From NCBI GenBank assembly GCA_963825255.1, contig CAWGSF010000002.1:166910-230909 (forward strand): 64,000 bases of DNA. The letters are read 5' to 3'. A program made the translations under genes and the position numbers. Source of the DNA: JAIBJN01 sp963825255. Lineage in GTDB: Bacteria; Actinomycetota; Thermoleophilia; Gaiellales; Gaiellaceae. The notes under the pieces are model-generated. The model saw nothing but the letters and a program-made list of their open reading frames with translations. It had not been told where the DNA came from and made no database searches. Positions 8,235-17,473 of the stretch are shown in pieces (the stretch's first letter is position 1; each line of letters begins with the position of its first letter).

Positions 8235-9041
8235 TCACCGCGCCGATCCTCTCATCTCGAGTCGCAGCTCGTGCCAGAGCAGGGTCCCCAGCGTTCCCGG
8301 CGCCACGGGCGGACGGTCGTCCAGATCGCCGTCGTAGGTGGCCGTCTGGACGAACGGCGTGGCCGCCAGGACGACCGCCCAGGCCTCGGGCGTCCAGAAC
8401 GTCATCTCGTGCTCCTCCTCGATCACCTCTCCTGCTCGCGGCCCGCTGACGACCTCGATCCGTGAGCGCTGCCGCTCGAGCATCCGCTCGAGGTCGAAGG
8501 CCTCGGTCGTCCACGTGACGCGCACCTCGACTCCTTCCCGGCTCTCCTCCCATTCGTCCCTGTGGCCGACCTCCCCGCCTTCCGGTCCGTAGTGGGGGAG
8601 CTGGACGAGATAGACAGCTCCGGGAGCGAGGTGTCTCCCCATGCAGGCGAGATGCCGGACGAGATCGGGCGGGCGCAGGTGCCCGAGCGTGTTGATCGGA
8701 CAGACCGCGCCGTCGAAGTCTCGGCCGAGGTCGAAGTCGCACATGTCCGCGAGGACGATCGCGGCGGCGGCGCCCGCCGAGTCGAGCCTACGCGTCGCCG
8801 CCGCCACCATCGCGGGCGAGATGTCGATGCCGAATACGTCGAGGCCGCGCCGGGCCAGCTCCTCCACCATTCGGCCCGATCCACAGCCCGGCTCCAGCAC
8901 GCTGCGGCACCGCGGGCCGAGGCGGGCGACGAGCCAGTCGACCTCCTCACCGACGTCCCAGTCGAACGCGAGGTCGTAGAGATCCACGTGCTCGGTGTAG
9001 AGCTCGGACGGTCGTCCCAGCCGCTCGGCCTCGCCCTCCAT
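8235..9041 (-). CDS. SAM-dependent class I methyltransferase
   Basis: 268 residues. The Rossmann SAM-binding motif I is 'VLEPGCGSGRMVEEL' (~residues 47-61), motif II is 'FGIDISPAMV' with the acidic ribose-binding Asp, and motif III/IV is 'CDFDLGRDFDGAVCPINTLGHL'. The N-terminus 'ELYTEHVDLYDLAFDW' is typical of small-molecule methyltransferases that act on acids or amines. It lies directly upstream of the aminotransferase (4-base gap), so the two form a probable operon. The substrate is unknown. The plus-strand VOC gene starts 34 bases away, divergently. Confidence 0.88.
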   Translation of the reverse strand: MEGEAERLGRPSELYTEHVDLYDLAFDWDVGEEVDWLVARLGPRCRSVLEPGCGSGRMVEELARRGLDVFGIDISPAMVAAATRRLDSAGAAAAIVLADMCDFDLGRDFDGAVCPINTLGHLRPPDLVRHLACMGRHLAPGAVYLVQLPHYGPEGGEVGHRDEWEESREGVEVRVTWTTEAFDLERMLERQRSRIEVVSGPRAGEVIEEEHEMTFWTPEAWAVVLAATPFVQTATYDGDLDDRPPVAPGTLGTLLWHELRLEMRGSAR

Positions 9042-9075
9042 CTCGGCAACGCTAACGGGGCGCTACGATCGCCGC

Positions 9076-9408
9076 GTGGCCGAGCTCTCCCTCGTCGAGT
9101 TCCCCGCCGACGACCTCGAGCGGGCGCGCCGGTTCTGGGAGGGACTTCTGGGCGGCTCCCTCGCGGAGCGCGAGCCGGTCGAGGGCCGCGGGCTCCAGAC
9201 TCGATCCGGCGGCGTCGAGGTCGGCGTGCACGAGCGCGGGCCGGGGCCGGGCGACCGCGTCTCGCTCCCCTACTTCGAGGTCGCCGACGTCGCTCGGGCG
9301 TTGGCGCTCGTCGAGGAGCTCGGCGGAGAGATCATCCACCCGGGCGAGCGGTGGGCGATCTGCCGGGACTCCGAGGGCAGCCCGTTCGGGCTCGCGCGGG
9401 CGCCCTAG
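9076..9408 (+). CDS. VOC family (glyoxalase/dioxygenase fold) protein
   Basis: 110 residues from GTG 9076. Two beta-alpha-beta-beta-beta units are visible: 'LVEFPADDLERARRFWEGLLG' at the N-terminus and 'LPYFEVADVARALALVEELGG' in the second half, ending 'CRDSEGSPFGLAR'. The usual metal-ligand His/Glu pairs are not all evident, so enzymatic activity is uncertain. It overlaps the end of the convergent nuclease gene by four bases (stop codons share 9405-9408). It is a probable small detoxification or binding protein; the partner is unknown. Confidence 0.8.
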   Translation: MAELSLVEFPADDLERARRFWEGLLGGSLAEREPVEGRGLQTRSGGVEVGVHERGPGPGDRVSLPYFEVADVARALALVEELGGEIIHPGERWAICRDSEGSPFGLARAP

Positions 9409-10881
9409 GGCCTGACGACCCTGAACGGCTTCGAGCGGGCGACGGCGCGGTAGCCGTCGTCGAGCAGGAGCCGGATCTCGTACTTCCCGGGCTTGAGCGG
9501 CCAGGAGCCGTTCCCGACGAGCGAGTTTCTTCGTGAAGGTCGTCGTCCCCTCGATCTGGGTGTGCGTGTACTCGTAGATGAGGTAGTCGTCGTTGCCGCA
9601 GTAGCCGGCGTTGCAGATCGACTGCCTCGGCAGCTTGCCCCCGGCGGGGAACACCGACAGCCAGTCCCAGCGCATCCCCGGGGCGTTCGACCACGAAACC
9701 GTGATCGGCGATCCCTTCCGGTAGACGTGCCGGGACGTCCAGACCTTCGTCCGCTCGCCCGGCCGGTAGAGCCAGAACGCGCTTCGCGACAGCACCTCGC
9801 CGTGTTTGTCGAGGAGCACGGCCTCGTAGGAACCGCGTCGCAATCCGGCCGTGGAGAGGAGCACGGTTCCGTCCTCGGGAGCATCGTCGCCGGTGGACAC
9901 GGCGACCACCGTGTCCGCGCCGGAGCCGCCGGCCGGCACGATCCCCACCTGCTCGCCCATCCGTCCGCGGGCGTGGAAGACGACGGGGAGCGGGCGCCCG
10001 ATCGTCCACCGCCTCCGCTCCACCGCGACGAACGGGGACGGCTCGCCCGGCCTCACGGCGAACGTCGAGACGACGCCGCGGTGGTCGGTCGGATACGGGA
10101 CGACGGGGACGTCCACGTCCGGCCCGCCCTTCTCCCCCACGATCCGGCTCTCGAGCGCGCGGGCGGATCCCGCGGCGAGGACCCAGTCGATCCGGTCGAA
10201 CACGTCGTTCGGGACCGACTCCGGCCCGCCGGGCGTCCAGGTGAACCCCGGTACCGCGACCGGGTCCGGGTGGACCTGACGGTACGAGTCGAGGAAGCCC
10301 GCGTCTGCGAGCGCCTTGCTGACCGGCCACTGGAAGGGGAACACGACCTCCGGTCGGACCGCGGCGACCGCAGGGGTCCAGTCGAGGTGGGACGGCGAGT
10401 TGAAGTCGCCCACCAGGAACACCGGGATCCGCCGCGATGCGAGCCCGGGTACGGCAGTGATCTCGTCCTCGATGGCGGGCATGCGCGTGGAGAGCTCGAG
10501 TGCGGTCAGCTGGTGCGGCGACCCGCCGTCCCGCACGAGATAGGGCCCGTACGGGTCGGAGGGCAGGTGCGCGTTCTCCATCGCCACGACCCGGCCGGGC
10601 GCGAGCTCGACGAAGATGTACGTGCCGTTCCCGCCCGGCGGGTCGATGAGCCGGTAGCGGGAGACGACCTGCATCCGCTCGCTCGCGAACCACCCGAGGG
10701 CCCTGGCGATCGTCCGCGTCGAGTGCTCGCCCTCCTCGAGCCCGACGACGTCCGCGCCCGAGTCGCGGATCGTCTGGATCACCTTGGCCAGAGTCCGCTT
10801 GCACCCCCGCGTCTTCGTGCACCAGTCCCCGGTCGCGAGGTCGAGCTCGTCGCCTCCGTAGAAGATGTTGAACGTCATCAC
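9405..10881 (-). CDS. Secreted endonuclease/exonuclease/phosphatase family protein (frameshifted)
   Basis: An N-terminal EEP domain is clear: 'MTFNIFYGGDELDL', 'GADVVGLEEGEHST' (catalytic Glu), 'VGDFNSPSHLDW' (Asp/Asn), 'FDRIDWVLA' and 'PYPTDHRGVVSTF' (catalytic His). These enzymes cleave phosphodiester or phosphomonoester bonds. The C-terminal ~200 residues look like beta-sandwich modules. A shift at 9526-9528 (AAA, one A too many on the minus strand) separates 'IEGTTTFTK' from 'NSLVGNGSWPLKPGKYEIRL', which continues to 9405. Upstream of 10881 a different frame encodes a signal-peptide-like 'RLLLAALSCGALLAAAPAAA', so a second shift near 10895 probably hides the real start at about 10980. Confidence 0.8.
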
Positions 10882-11052
10882 CCGGAGGGCGAGGACCGAT
10901 CCGCCGTCGCGCGGTGCGCTCCGGCCGCGGCCGGAGCGGCGGCGAGGAGCGCGCCACAGCTCAGCGCGGCCAGAAGGAGTCGCGCCCTGCGTGCCGAGAT
11001 AAGCCCCTGCGTCCCGATAGGCAGCGGACGGTACGACGCGCGGCCCGGTCTG

Positions 11053-14000
11053 TCAACGCCCGTGGAGCGGGGCGGCGCGAGTGCGGTCGCCGATGACCAC
11101 CTCGCAGCCGTCGTAGGCCTCGCCCGGAGGACCGAGCCAGTACCGGTCGATCCCCGGCCCGCAGAAGAGCCACTGGACGAAGGCGCCCGGCGACCCGCCG
11201 ACGAGGCTGCCTCCGCGGAGGACGTCGGAGCCGTTCCCCCCGTCCAGGCGTGTCGTTGCCGCTCGAGCCCCTGAGGATGTCCTGCCCGTCGTTCCCGAGC
11301 ATCGTGTCCTCCCCGGAGCCGCCGCTCATGAGGTCGTTGCCCGGGCCGCCGTCATGGTGTCGTCCCCGCTGTTCCCGTTCATGACGTCGTTGCCGGGACC
11401 GCCGTCCATCGTGTCGTCCCCGGAGCCGCCGCCCATGTCGTCCCGGCCGGGGCCGCCGTCGAGGGTGTCGTCGCCGCCGTTGCCGGCAAGGTGGTCGGCG
11501 CCCGCCCCTCCCGCGAGCGAGTCCTCGCCCGGCCCGCCAGCAGGTCGTCGCGACCGATCACCGCCGTCGAGCGTGTCGTCACCCCTGTTGCCGAAGATCC
11601 TGTCGCGGCCGTCGGTTCCCGCTGTGACCGTCACGGACGTGGAGGCGCTGTTGTCCGCCGGCTCCAGGTCGGGAGTCGTGGACGTCACCTCGGCGGTGTT
11701 CGCGATATCCGCCGGAAGGGCCGCGAGCGTCTGCGGGTCCGCGAGGCCGTAGAGGCTGTCGTCGCCTCCGCCGCCGCTGAAGGTGTCGTCGCCTCCGCCC
11801 CCGCAGATCACGTCGTCGCCGTCCGAGCTCCCGATGGCCCAGTCGGGGTCGTCGCCGCGGCGTTCCGACGAAGTCGCAGAAGAAGCGGGCCTCGACCCGG
11901 AGTCGGATCGTGCGCGAGCTCCCGGCCGCCAGATCGCCGAGCGCGCATTCGACGTGGGTTCCGCCTCCGGAGACCGGCGTGCTGGTACATCCCCTGGCCC
12001 GGCGGAGGTTCAACGAGCTCGCCAGGTCGTCCGAGACGACGACGTCCTTCGCCGTCTCCGGGCCCGCGTTGGTGACGGTGATCTTGTAGGTGAAGTCCTG
12101 GCCGAGGGCCGGCGTCGGGTCGGACACGGCCTTCTCGATCTCGAGATCGGCGGTCGCAGACGACGGCGTGTCGTCGTTGGTGACCGTGCAGGTCTTCGAC
12201 TCGCCGGGGGCGATCGTGCCCGTGCACTCGGCCGAGTAGGTGGCCGTGTAGCCGGGGGCGGCGTCCTCGCTCACGGTGTAGGCGCCGGAGCCGAGGGTGA
12301 CCGCCGTTCCGGCGGAGCCGGCGAAGCTCGCCGGGCTGGGGCTGTTGCCGGTCACGTGCAGGGTGAAGTCGGAGGGGACGGCGGTGCAGCCGTTGTCGTT
12401 TGTGACCTGCTTGACGACGGTGAGGGTTCCGGTGGTGGGGGCGTCGTCGTCGTTGGTGACCGTGCAGGTCTTCGACTCGCCGGGGGCGATCGTGCCCGTG
12501 CACTCGGCCGAGTAGGTGGCCGTGTAGCCGGGGGCGGCGTCCTCGCTCACGGTGTAGGCGCCGGAGCCGAGGGTGACCGCCGTTCCGGCGGAGCCGGCGA
12601 AGCTCGCCGGGCTGGGGCTGTTGCCGGTCACGTGCAGGGTGAAGTCGGAGGGGACGGCGGTGGAGCCGTTGTCGTTTGTGACCTGCTTGACGACGGTGAG
12701 GGTTCCGGTGGTGGGGGCGTCGTCGTCGTTGGTGACCGTGCAGGTCTTCGACTCGCCGGGGGCGATCGTGCCCGTGCACTCGGCCGAGTAGGTGGCCGTG
12801 TAGCCGGGGGCGGCGTCCTCGCTCACGGTGTAGGCGCCGGAGCCGAGGGTGACCGCCGTTCCGGCGGAGCCGGCGAAGCTCGCCGGGCTGGGGCTGTTGC
12901 CGGTCACGTGCAGGGTGAAGTCGGAGGGGACGGCGGTGGAGCCGTTGTCGTTTGTGACCTGCTTGACGACGGTGAGGGTTCCGGTGGTGGGCGCCAGCAC
13001 CTCCGTGTTGGCGAACGAGAAGTTGTCCTCGCCGATCGGGTCCGGGGTCGTCGACGACACCGACGCCGTGTTTTGCAGCGTGCCGGCCGCGGTCGGGGTG
13101 ACCGTGATCGTGACGGTCGCGTCCCCTCCGCTCGCGAGCGAGCCGAGATCGCACGCCAGTGCGCCGAGGAGCTCCGTGCAGGTCCCCTGGCTCGCGTTCG
13201 CCGTGCCGAACGTGACCCCGGCCGGAAGGGTGTCCGACACGGAGACGTCGTCCGCGGCGGCCGGCCCGGCGTTGTGGATCGTCAGCGTGTACGTGAGCTC
13301 CTCGCCGACGGTGACCGGGTCCGGAGAGTCGTCCTTCGCGAGCGAGAGGTTGGCCCCGCTGGCGACGTCGTCGTTGGTGACCGTGCAGGTCACGGTCTGC
13401 CCGGCGACGACGGTGACCTGACCGCTCGCGTTGCAGCCGCCGCCGAAAGCCGCGTCGTAGCCGGCGAAGGCGTCCTCGGAGACGTCGTACGAGCCCGGCG
13501 CGAGCGAGTACGTCGTCCCCGTCTCGCTGCCCGCCTGCGGGCTTCCGCTCACGTCGACCGCGCCCGACTGGACGTGGAGGCTGAAGTCGCTCGCCTGCGC
13601 GGTGCCGCCGTCGTCGTTGACGACGTGCTTGACGACGACGAGCTCGCCGCGCTCGCCGGCGCCCGCCGTGCACGACCCCTCGGCCACCTGGGTTGCCCGC
13701 AGCCCGTCGACGAAGGCGCCGGAGTCGAGGATGGAGTCGCCAGCGTCGAAGATGGAGAGGTACAGGCTGTGGTTGCCCGGCGTCACGGGCGTCTGCACCC
13801 GCAGGAGCGGCGTGCTGCCGTCGTACTGCGTGCCCGTGTCGGTCACGACCTGACCGGGGTCGAAGAAGGAGCTGTTGACGCTGACGATGTTCCCGGCCGC
13901 GTCGAACGCGAAGTTGTGCGGAGCGGTGATGACCGAGCCCGCCACGCTCCAGTCGGAGACGTCGAGCTCGGCGAGGAAGCCGTCGTTGAAGCCCTGGTTG

Positions 14001-15067
14001 ACGTACTCGGGGTACTCCTCCGTCTGGAAGGCGAGGTCGAAGGAGAGGCAGTTGGCACCGGCGGGGATGGAGAGGTCGAGCCGGAGGATCGAGACGTCGA
14101 AGGCGCCCCGCGCCTCCGTGCCGTTGCTCCGGCCCGCGTCGGGGCTGTCGTTGGGCGGATTGGCGATCGAGACGTCGCCGGACGTCATGAGCGCCTGGTT
14201 GGGGCCGCTCGGAGGGAGCACAGGCGTCGTGGCCCCGACCGTCCCGTTCGCCGTCGGCGAGCTGCAGATGATCCACTCCTCGCCGGTGACGAGGCCGTCG
14301 TCGTCGATCGCCGGGCCGAGCGCCGGACAGGTGTCGACGGTCGTCGTCTCCGTCGCCGAGTTGTCCTCGCCGATCGGGTCCGGTGTCGCGGACGTCACGG
14401 ACGCCGTGTTCGTGAACGTCCCCGTCGACGGCGTGCCGACGACGATCTCGATGGCGGCGTCGCCGCCGACGACGAGCGTGCCGAGCTCGCAGGTGACGAC
14501 GCCCGCGCTCTCGGTGCACTCGCCGGCGTTCGAGGTCGCGGATTCGAAGACGAGCCCCGCCGGGAGCGTGTCTGTGACGACGACCTCCTGGGCGTCGGCG
14601 GGACCGTTGTTGTCGACCGTGACCGAGTAGGTGAACGGGTTCCCGAGCGCGACCGGGTCGACCGAATCCGTCTTCGCGAGCGAGAGGTTGGCCGTAGGCT
14701 CGACGACCTCCACCGTGATGGTGCCCGTGGCGGTGCTGGTGCCGTCCGAGACCGTGTAGTCGAAGGAGTCCGGCCCGAGGTAGTCGAGGTCGGGGGTGTA
14801 CGTGCAGCTGAACTCGTCGCAGAAGACCGTGCCGTGCTCGGCGGTCGGCGTCGCGCTCGTGATCGTGACCTCGTCACCGTCAGGGTCGGAGAGGGACGGG
14901 AACACGATGCCCGGCGTGTTCTGCGGCGTCGTGAGGATGTCGTCGCTCGCGACCGGGGGCGCGAGCGCAGCGGCCGAGACGGCGACCGCGGCTGCAGCCG
15001 GACCTGCGGAGATCGCCACCGCCACGGCGATCGGAACTGCGCATAGAACCCTCCGGAACCGATGCAT
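11053..15067 (-). CDS. Large secreted DUF11 / prealbumin-fold / RTX repeat surface protein (frameshifted)
   Basis: About 1,335 codons from ATG 15065-15067; a signal peptide covers residues 1-32. Domains in order: a tandem Ig-like/cadherin-like domain (~40-120); DUF11 no. 1 (~122-240); a choice-of-anchor-L-like domain with 'LAFQTEEYPEYV' (~245-455); a prealbumin/Cna-B-like module; DUF11 no. 2; three near-identical 92-residue prealbumin-like modules; DUF11 no. 3; then calcium-binding RTX nonapeptides (GGDD.D/GGxGxDx) and a Cys-containing tail ending 'TRAAPLHGR'. Reading frame changes at about 11855, 11545 (a compensating pair), 11360 and 11238. Each is repaired by one base, so the intact gene is easily inferred. 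It is probably an exported adhesin or surface-layer-type protein. No LPXTG sorting signal is visible. Confidence 0.8.
12171..12990. repeat. Three 276-bp tandem direct repeats
   Basis: Units begin at 12171, 12447 and 12723, each exactly 276 bp (92 codons). They encode the module running from 'GTLTVVKQVTNDNG' to 'CTVTNDD' on the minus strand. By eye the units are almost base-identical. One difference is CAGCCGTTG in unit 1 versus GAGCCGTTG in units 2 and 3, changing Ser to Cys. The third unit diverges at its edge near 12990. Such identity implies very recent duplication and makes the copy number easy to mis-assemble. Confidence 0.9.
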
Positions 15068-15162
15068 GCACTCCCCCGGGCGCACGAGACGACGAAGTAT
15101 GCGTCCCGGCTCGGAAGTCAAGCTCCCGGCTCGGGCTGATTCTGCTCTTTCCGCCTCCTGCG

Positions 15163-15432
15163 CTAGGCGACCTGGCGCTCGGCCCAGCGGGCCCGCTTCT
15201 TCGCCGCCTCGACCTCGCGGTCTCTGGCCGGCGCGGTGGTGACGAGATTGCGGAGGAGCTGCTCGGAGGCAGCCGCGACGGCGTCGACGGCGCGCTCGAA
15301 CGCCTCCGCGTTCGCCTGCGAGGGCTTCGTGAAGCCGCTGATCTTGCGGACGTACTGGACCGCCGCCGCGCGGACCTCGTCCTCGGTCGCCGGAGGCTCG
15401 AAGTTGTAGAGCGTGTGGATGCTTCGGCACAT
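15163..15432 (-). CDS. DUF2277 family protein
   Basis: 89 residues beginning 'MCRSIHTLYNFEPPATEDEV', followed by 'QYVRKISGFTKPSQANAEAF' and 'DREVEAAKKRARWAERQ'. This is the full-length pattern of the DUF2277 family, a small soluble protein common in Actinomycetota. It is all-helical in character, with no known catalytic motif. The start is the ATG at 15430-15432, 38 bases from the divergent plus-strand gene. It lies about 95 bases upstream of the large RTX protein start on the same strand; co-regulation is uncertain. Function is not known for the family. Confidence 0.88.
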   Translation of the reverse strand: MCRSIHTLYNFEPPATEDEVRAAAVQYVRKISGFTKPSQANAEAFERAVDAVAAASEQLLRNLVTTAPARDREVEAAKKRARWAERQVA

Positions 15433-15470
15433 GGCCCGGAGCCTACCGGCGCGGGTAGCGTGACGACGGA

Positions 15471-16106
15471 ATGCCGCTCCAGAACCGGGTCACGCCGCTC
15501 GGCGAGCTCGTCGCCGACCCCGCGCGCGGGTTGGTGTACGGGAACCGCGGCTGCCTCCACGACGCGAGCGGGCGCATTCGGCGGCGCTACGCCGTCAAGC
15601 GCTGGATCGCCTGCCGGCTCGAGTTCCGCGGGTGGCAGCGCGGCCCGCTCATGCAGCCCGGGCTCTTCACCGAGCTCTTCTTCCTCGACGAGGCGACCGC
15701 GTTCGCCGCCGGGCACCGCCCCTGCGCCCTCTGTCGCCGCGGTGACTACGACCGCCTCACCGCACTGTGGGCCGGGCTGCACGCCGGCCAGATCGGAGCC
15801 GACGCGATCGACGCGCAGCTGCACGCCGAGCGCGTCGACCCGGCCACGCGCGGCCAGCGGCATCACGGGGCGTCATTGGACGACCTCCCGGACGGGGCGT
15901 TCGTCCTCCGCGACGACCGGCCGTGGCTCGTGCTCGGCGAGTATCTCCTCGCCTGGACGCCGGCCGGCTACGCGGATCGCATCCCGCGCCCGCGCGGGGA
16001 GCCCACAGAGCTCGTCACGCCGCCGTCGCTGGTCGCGATCCTACGCTCAGGCTGGGAGCCGCTCGTGCCGCTCCTGCACCCGTCGGCGGTGGCGGAGGCG
16101 GCCTAG
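15471..16106 (+). CDS. Conserved hypothetical protein with CxxC
   Basis: 211 residues. The N-terminal half has the strongly conserved look of an actinobacterial orphan family: 'NRVTPLGELVADPARGLVYG', 'RGCLHDASGRIRRRY', 'WIACRLEFRGWQRGPLMQPG', then 'HRPCALCRRGDYDRL' with a CxxC pair that may bind metal. The C-terminal part contains 'VLRDDRPWLVLGEYLLAWTP'. It is soluble with no signal peptide. The stop codon overlaps the convergent 2Fe-2S subunit gene by four bases (CTAG). I recognise the family pattern but know of no assigned function. Confidence 0.8.
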   Translation: MPLQNRVTPLGELVADPARGLVYGNRGCLHDASGRIRRRYAVKRWIACRLEFRGWQRGPLMQPGLFTELFFLDEATAFAAGHRPCALCRRGDYDRLTALWAGLHAGQIGADAIDAQLHAERVDPATRGQRHHGASLDDLPDGAFVLRDDRPWLVLGEYLLAWTPAGYADRIPRPRGEPTELVTPPSLVAILRSGWEPLVPLLHPSAVAEAA

Positions 16107-16567
16107 TCGGCCGACGCGACGGCGAGGACGGCCTTGACGATGCCGTCGTAGCCGGTGCAGCGGCAGAGGTTCCCCGACAGGGCGATCCGGACCTCCTCCT
16201 CGGTCGGCTGCCCGCTCGCCTGCAGGAGGGCGGTCGCCGAGATGAGCATGCCCGGCGTGCAGAACCCGCACTGGACGCCGCCGCGCTCGAGGAAGGCGCG
16301 CTGGAGCGGCGCCAGATCGGTGCCGTCGGCGAGGCCCTCGACGGTCGTGACCTCGCTCCCCTCGGCCTGGAGCGCGAGGTAGGAGCACGAGTTCACGGGC
16401 TTGCCGTCGAGCAGCATCATGCAGGCGCCGCACTCCGAGTCGTCGCAGCCCTCCTTTGCGCCCGTCAGGCCGACCTCGTCCCTGACGGCGTACAGCAACG
16501 TCGTGCCGGGCTCCACCTCGATCGGGTAGGGGGTGCCGTTCACGGTCAGCGTCAGCGGGACCTTCAC
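16103..16567 (-). CDS. Molybdenum hydroxylase 2Fe-2S subunit (CoxS/XdhC-type)
   Basis: 154 residues from GTG at 16565-16567. Two ferredoxin-like clusters are visible: plant-type 'EGCDDSECGACMMLLDGKP' plus 'SCSY' at residues ~40-62, and the all-helical domain with 'QCGFCTPGMLISA' (~101) and 'LCRCTGYDGIV' (~135). It passes electrons from the molybdenum centre to the FAD subunit. Its start overlaps the stop of the FAD-subunit gene (GTGA), so it is translationally coupled as the last gene of the operon large-medium-small. Length and cysteine pattern are complete. The operon's substrate cannot be read from this subunit. Confidence 0.95.
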   Translation of the reverse strand: MKVPLTLTVNGTPYPIEVEPGTTLLYAVRDEVGLTGAKEGCDDSECGACMMLLDGKPVNSCSYLALQAEGSEVTTVEGLADGTDLAPLQRAFLERGGVQCGFCTPGMLISATALLQASGQPTEEEVRIALSGNLCRCTGYDGIVKAVLAVASAD

Positions 16568-17473
16568 GAGACGCCTCCGCGCCCGAAGAGGGACGAGCTC
16601 GCGGGAACCTCGACCGTCTCGCCCCGGGCGCGGGCGACTGCCGCCGCGATGACCCGCCGGGCGACCACCTCCGCCATCGCCGTCCGGTACTCGGCCGAGG
16701 CACGCACGTCGGAGATCGGCTGCGCCGCGGCGGCCGCGGCCCTCGCGGCAGCCCCGACCGCCTCGGGCCCTCCGTCGGAGCCGACCAGGATCTTCTCCGC
16801 CTCGGGGACGAGCCGGATCGTCGGCGCGAGCGCCGTGATCGCCACGCGCGCGCGCTCGACCTTGCCGTCGCGAAGGGTCACCGCCGCGGTCGCGCCGACG
16901 ACCGCGATCTCCATCTGCCGCCGGTACTCGAGGCGCGCGTAGCAGCTCCCCGTTCCCTCCGCGGGCAGCAGGATGGCGACCTCGGTGAGGAGCTCGCCGG
17001 AAGCGGCCAGGGTCGTTCCGGGCCCGGTCAGCAGCTCGGCCACCGGGACGCTGCGTTCGCCGTCCGCAGAGCGGAGCGTGGCGGTGGCTCCGAGGACCAC
17101 GAGCGGCCCGCCGATCTCCATCGCGGGCGAGGCGTTCATGACGTTCCCGCCCACCGTCCCGTGCAACCGCGTCGCCCGCGAGCCGACGATCGCCGACGCG
17201 TCGGCGAGCGCGGTCAGTCGCTCGCGGATGAAGGGATCGGCGGCGATCTCGGCATGGGTCACGAGCGCTCCGAGAGCCAGCCCGCCGTCCGACCGGCTCG
17301 TGCCCCGGAGCTCCTCGAGGCGGTGGATGGCGACGATGCGCTCCGGCAGCGGCGCCTTGCCCTGGCGGGCGCCGACGACGAGGTCGGTGCCGCCCGCCAC
17401 GGGACGCGCGCCCTCCTCCATCAGCCGCGAGGGCCTCCTCGAGGGTCGTCGCGGACACGAACGACGAGGTCAT
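16564..17473 (-). CDS. Molybdenum hydroxylase FAD-binding subunit (CoxM-type), frameshifted
   Basis: The natural start is ATG 17471-17473 (MTSSFVSATTLEEALA), overlapping the large-subunit stop (ATGA). After 45 bases a one-base insertion near 17425 breaks the frame. Dropping one G restores 'LALMEEGARPVAGGTDLVVG', the FAD-binding loop, and the remaining 285 residues read to 16564 without interruption. Other marks are 'GTVGGNVMNASPAMEIG' (second FAD motif) and a CoxM-type C-terminal domain with 'ITALAPTIRLV'. It relays electrons from the 2Fe-2S subunit to an external acceptor. The shift is probably a sequence error, because codon structure is intact on both sides. Confidence 0.9.

Noticed and set aside
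12171..12990. Regular 276-bp repeats as a possible CRISPR-like or satellite array
   Set aside because: Repeats are long, contiguous, coding and in phase with a protein module. There are no spacers and no cas genes.
11783..15046. Plus-strand open frame of 1,087 codons opposite the DUF11/RTX gene
   Set aside because: It is the mirror of a real gene with strong domain structure on the minus strand. Its own translation is low-complexity Arg/Val/Gly text with no family pattern, as often seen opposite GC-rich genes.
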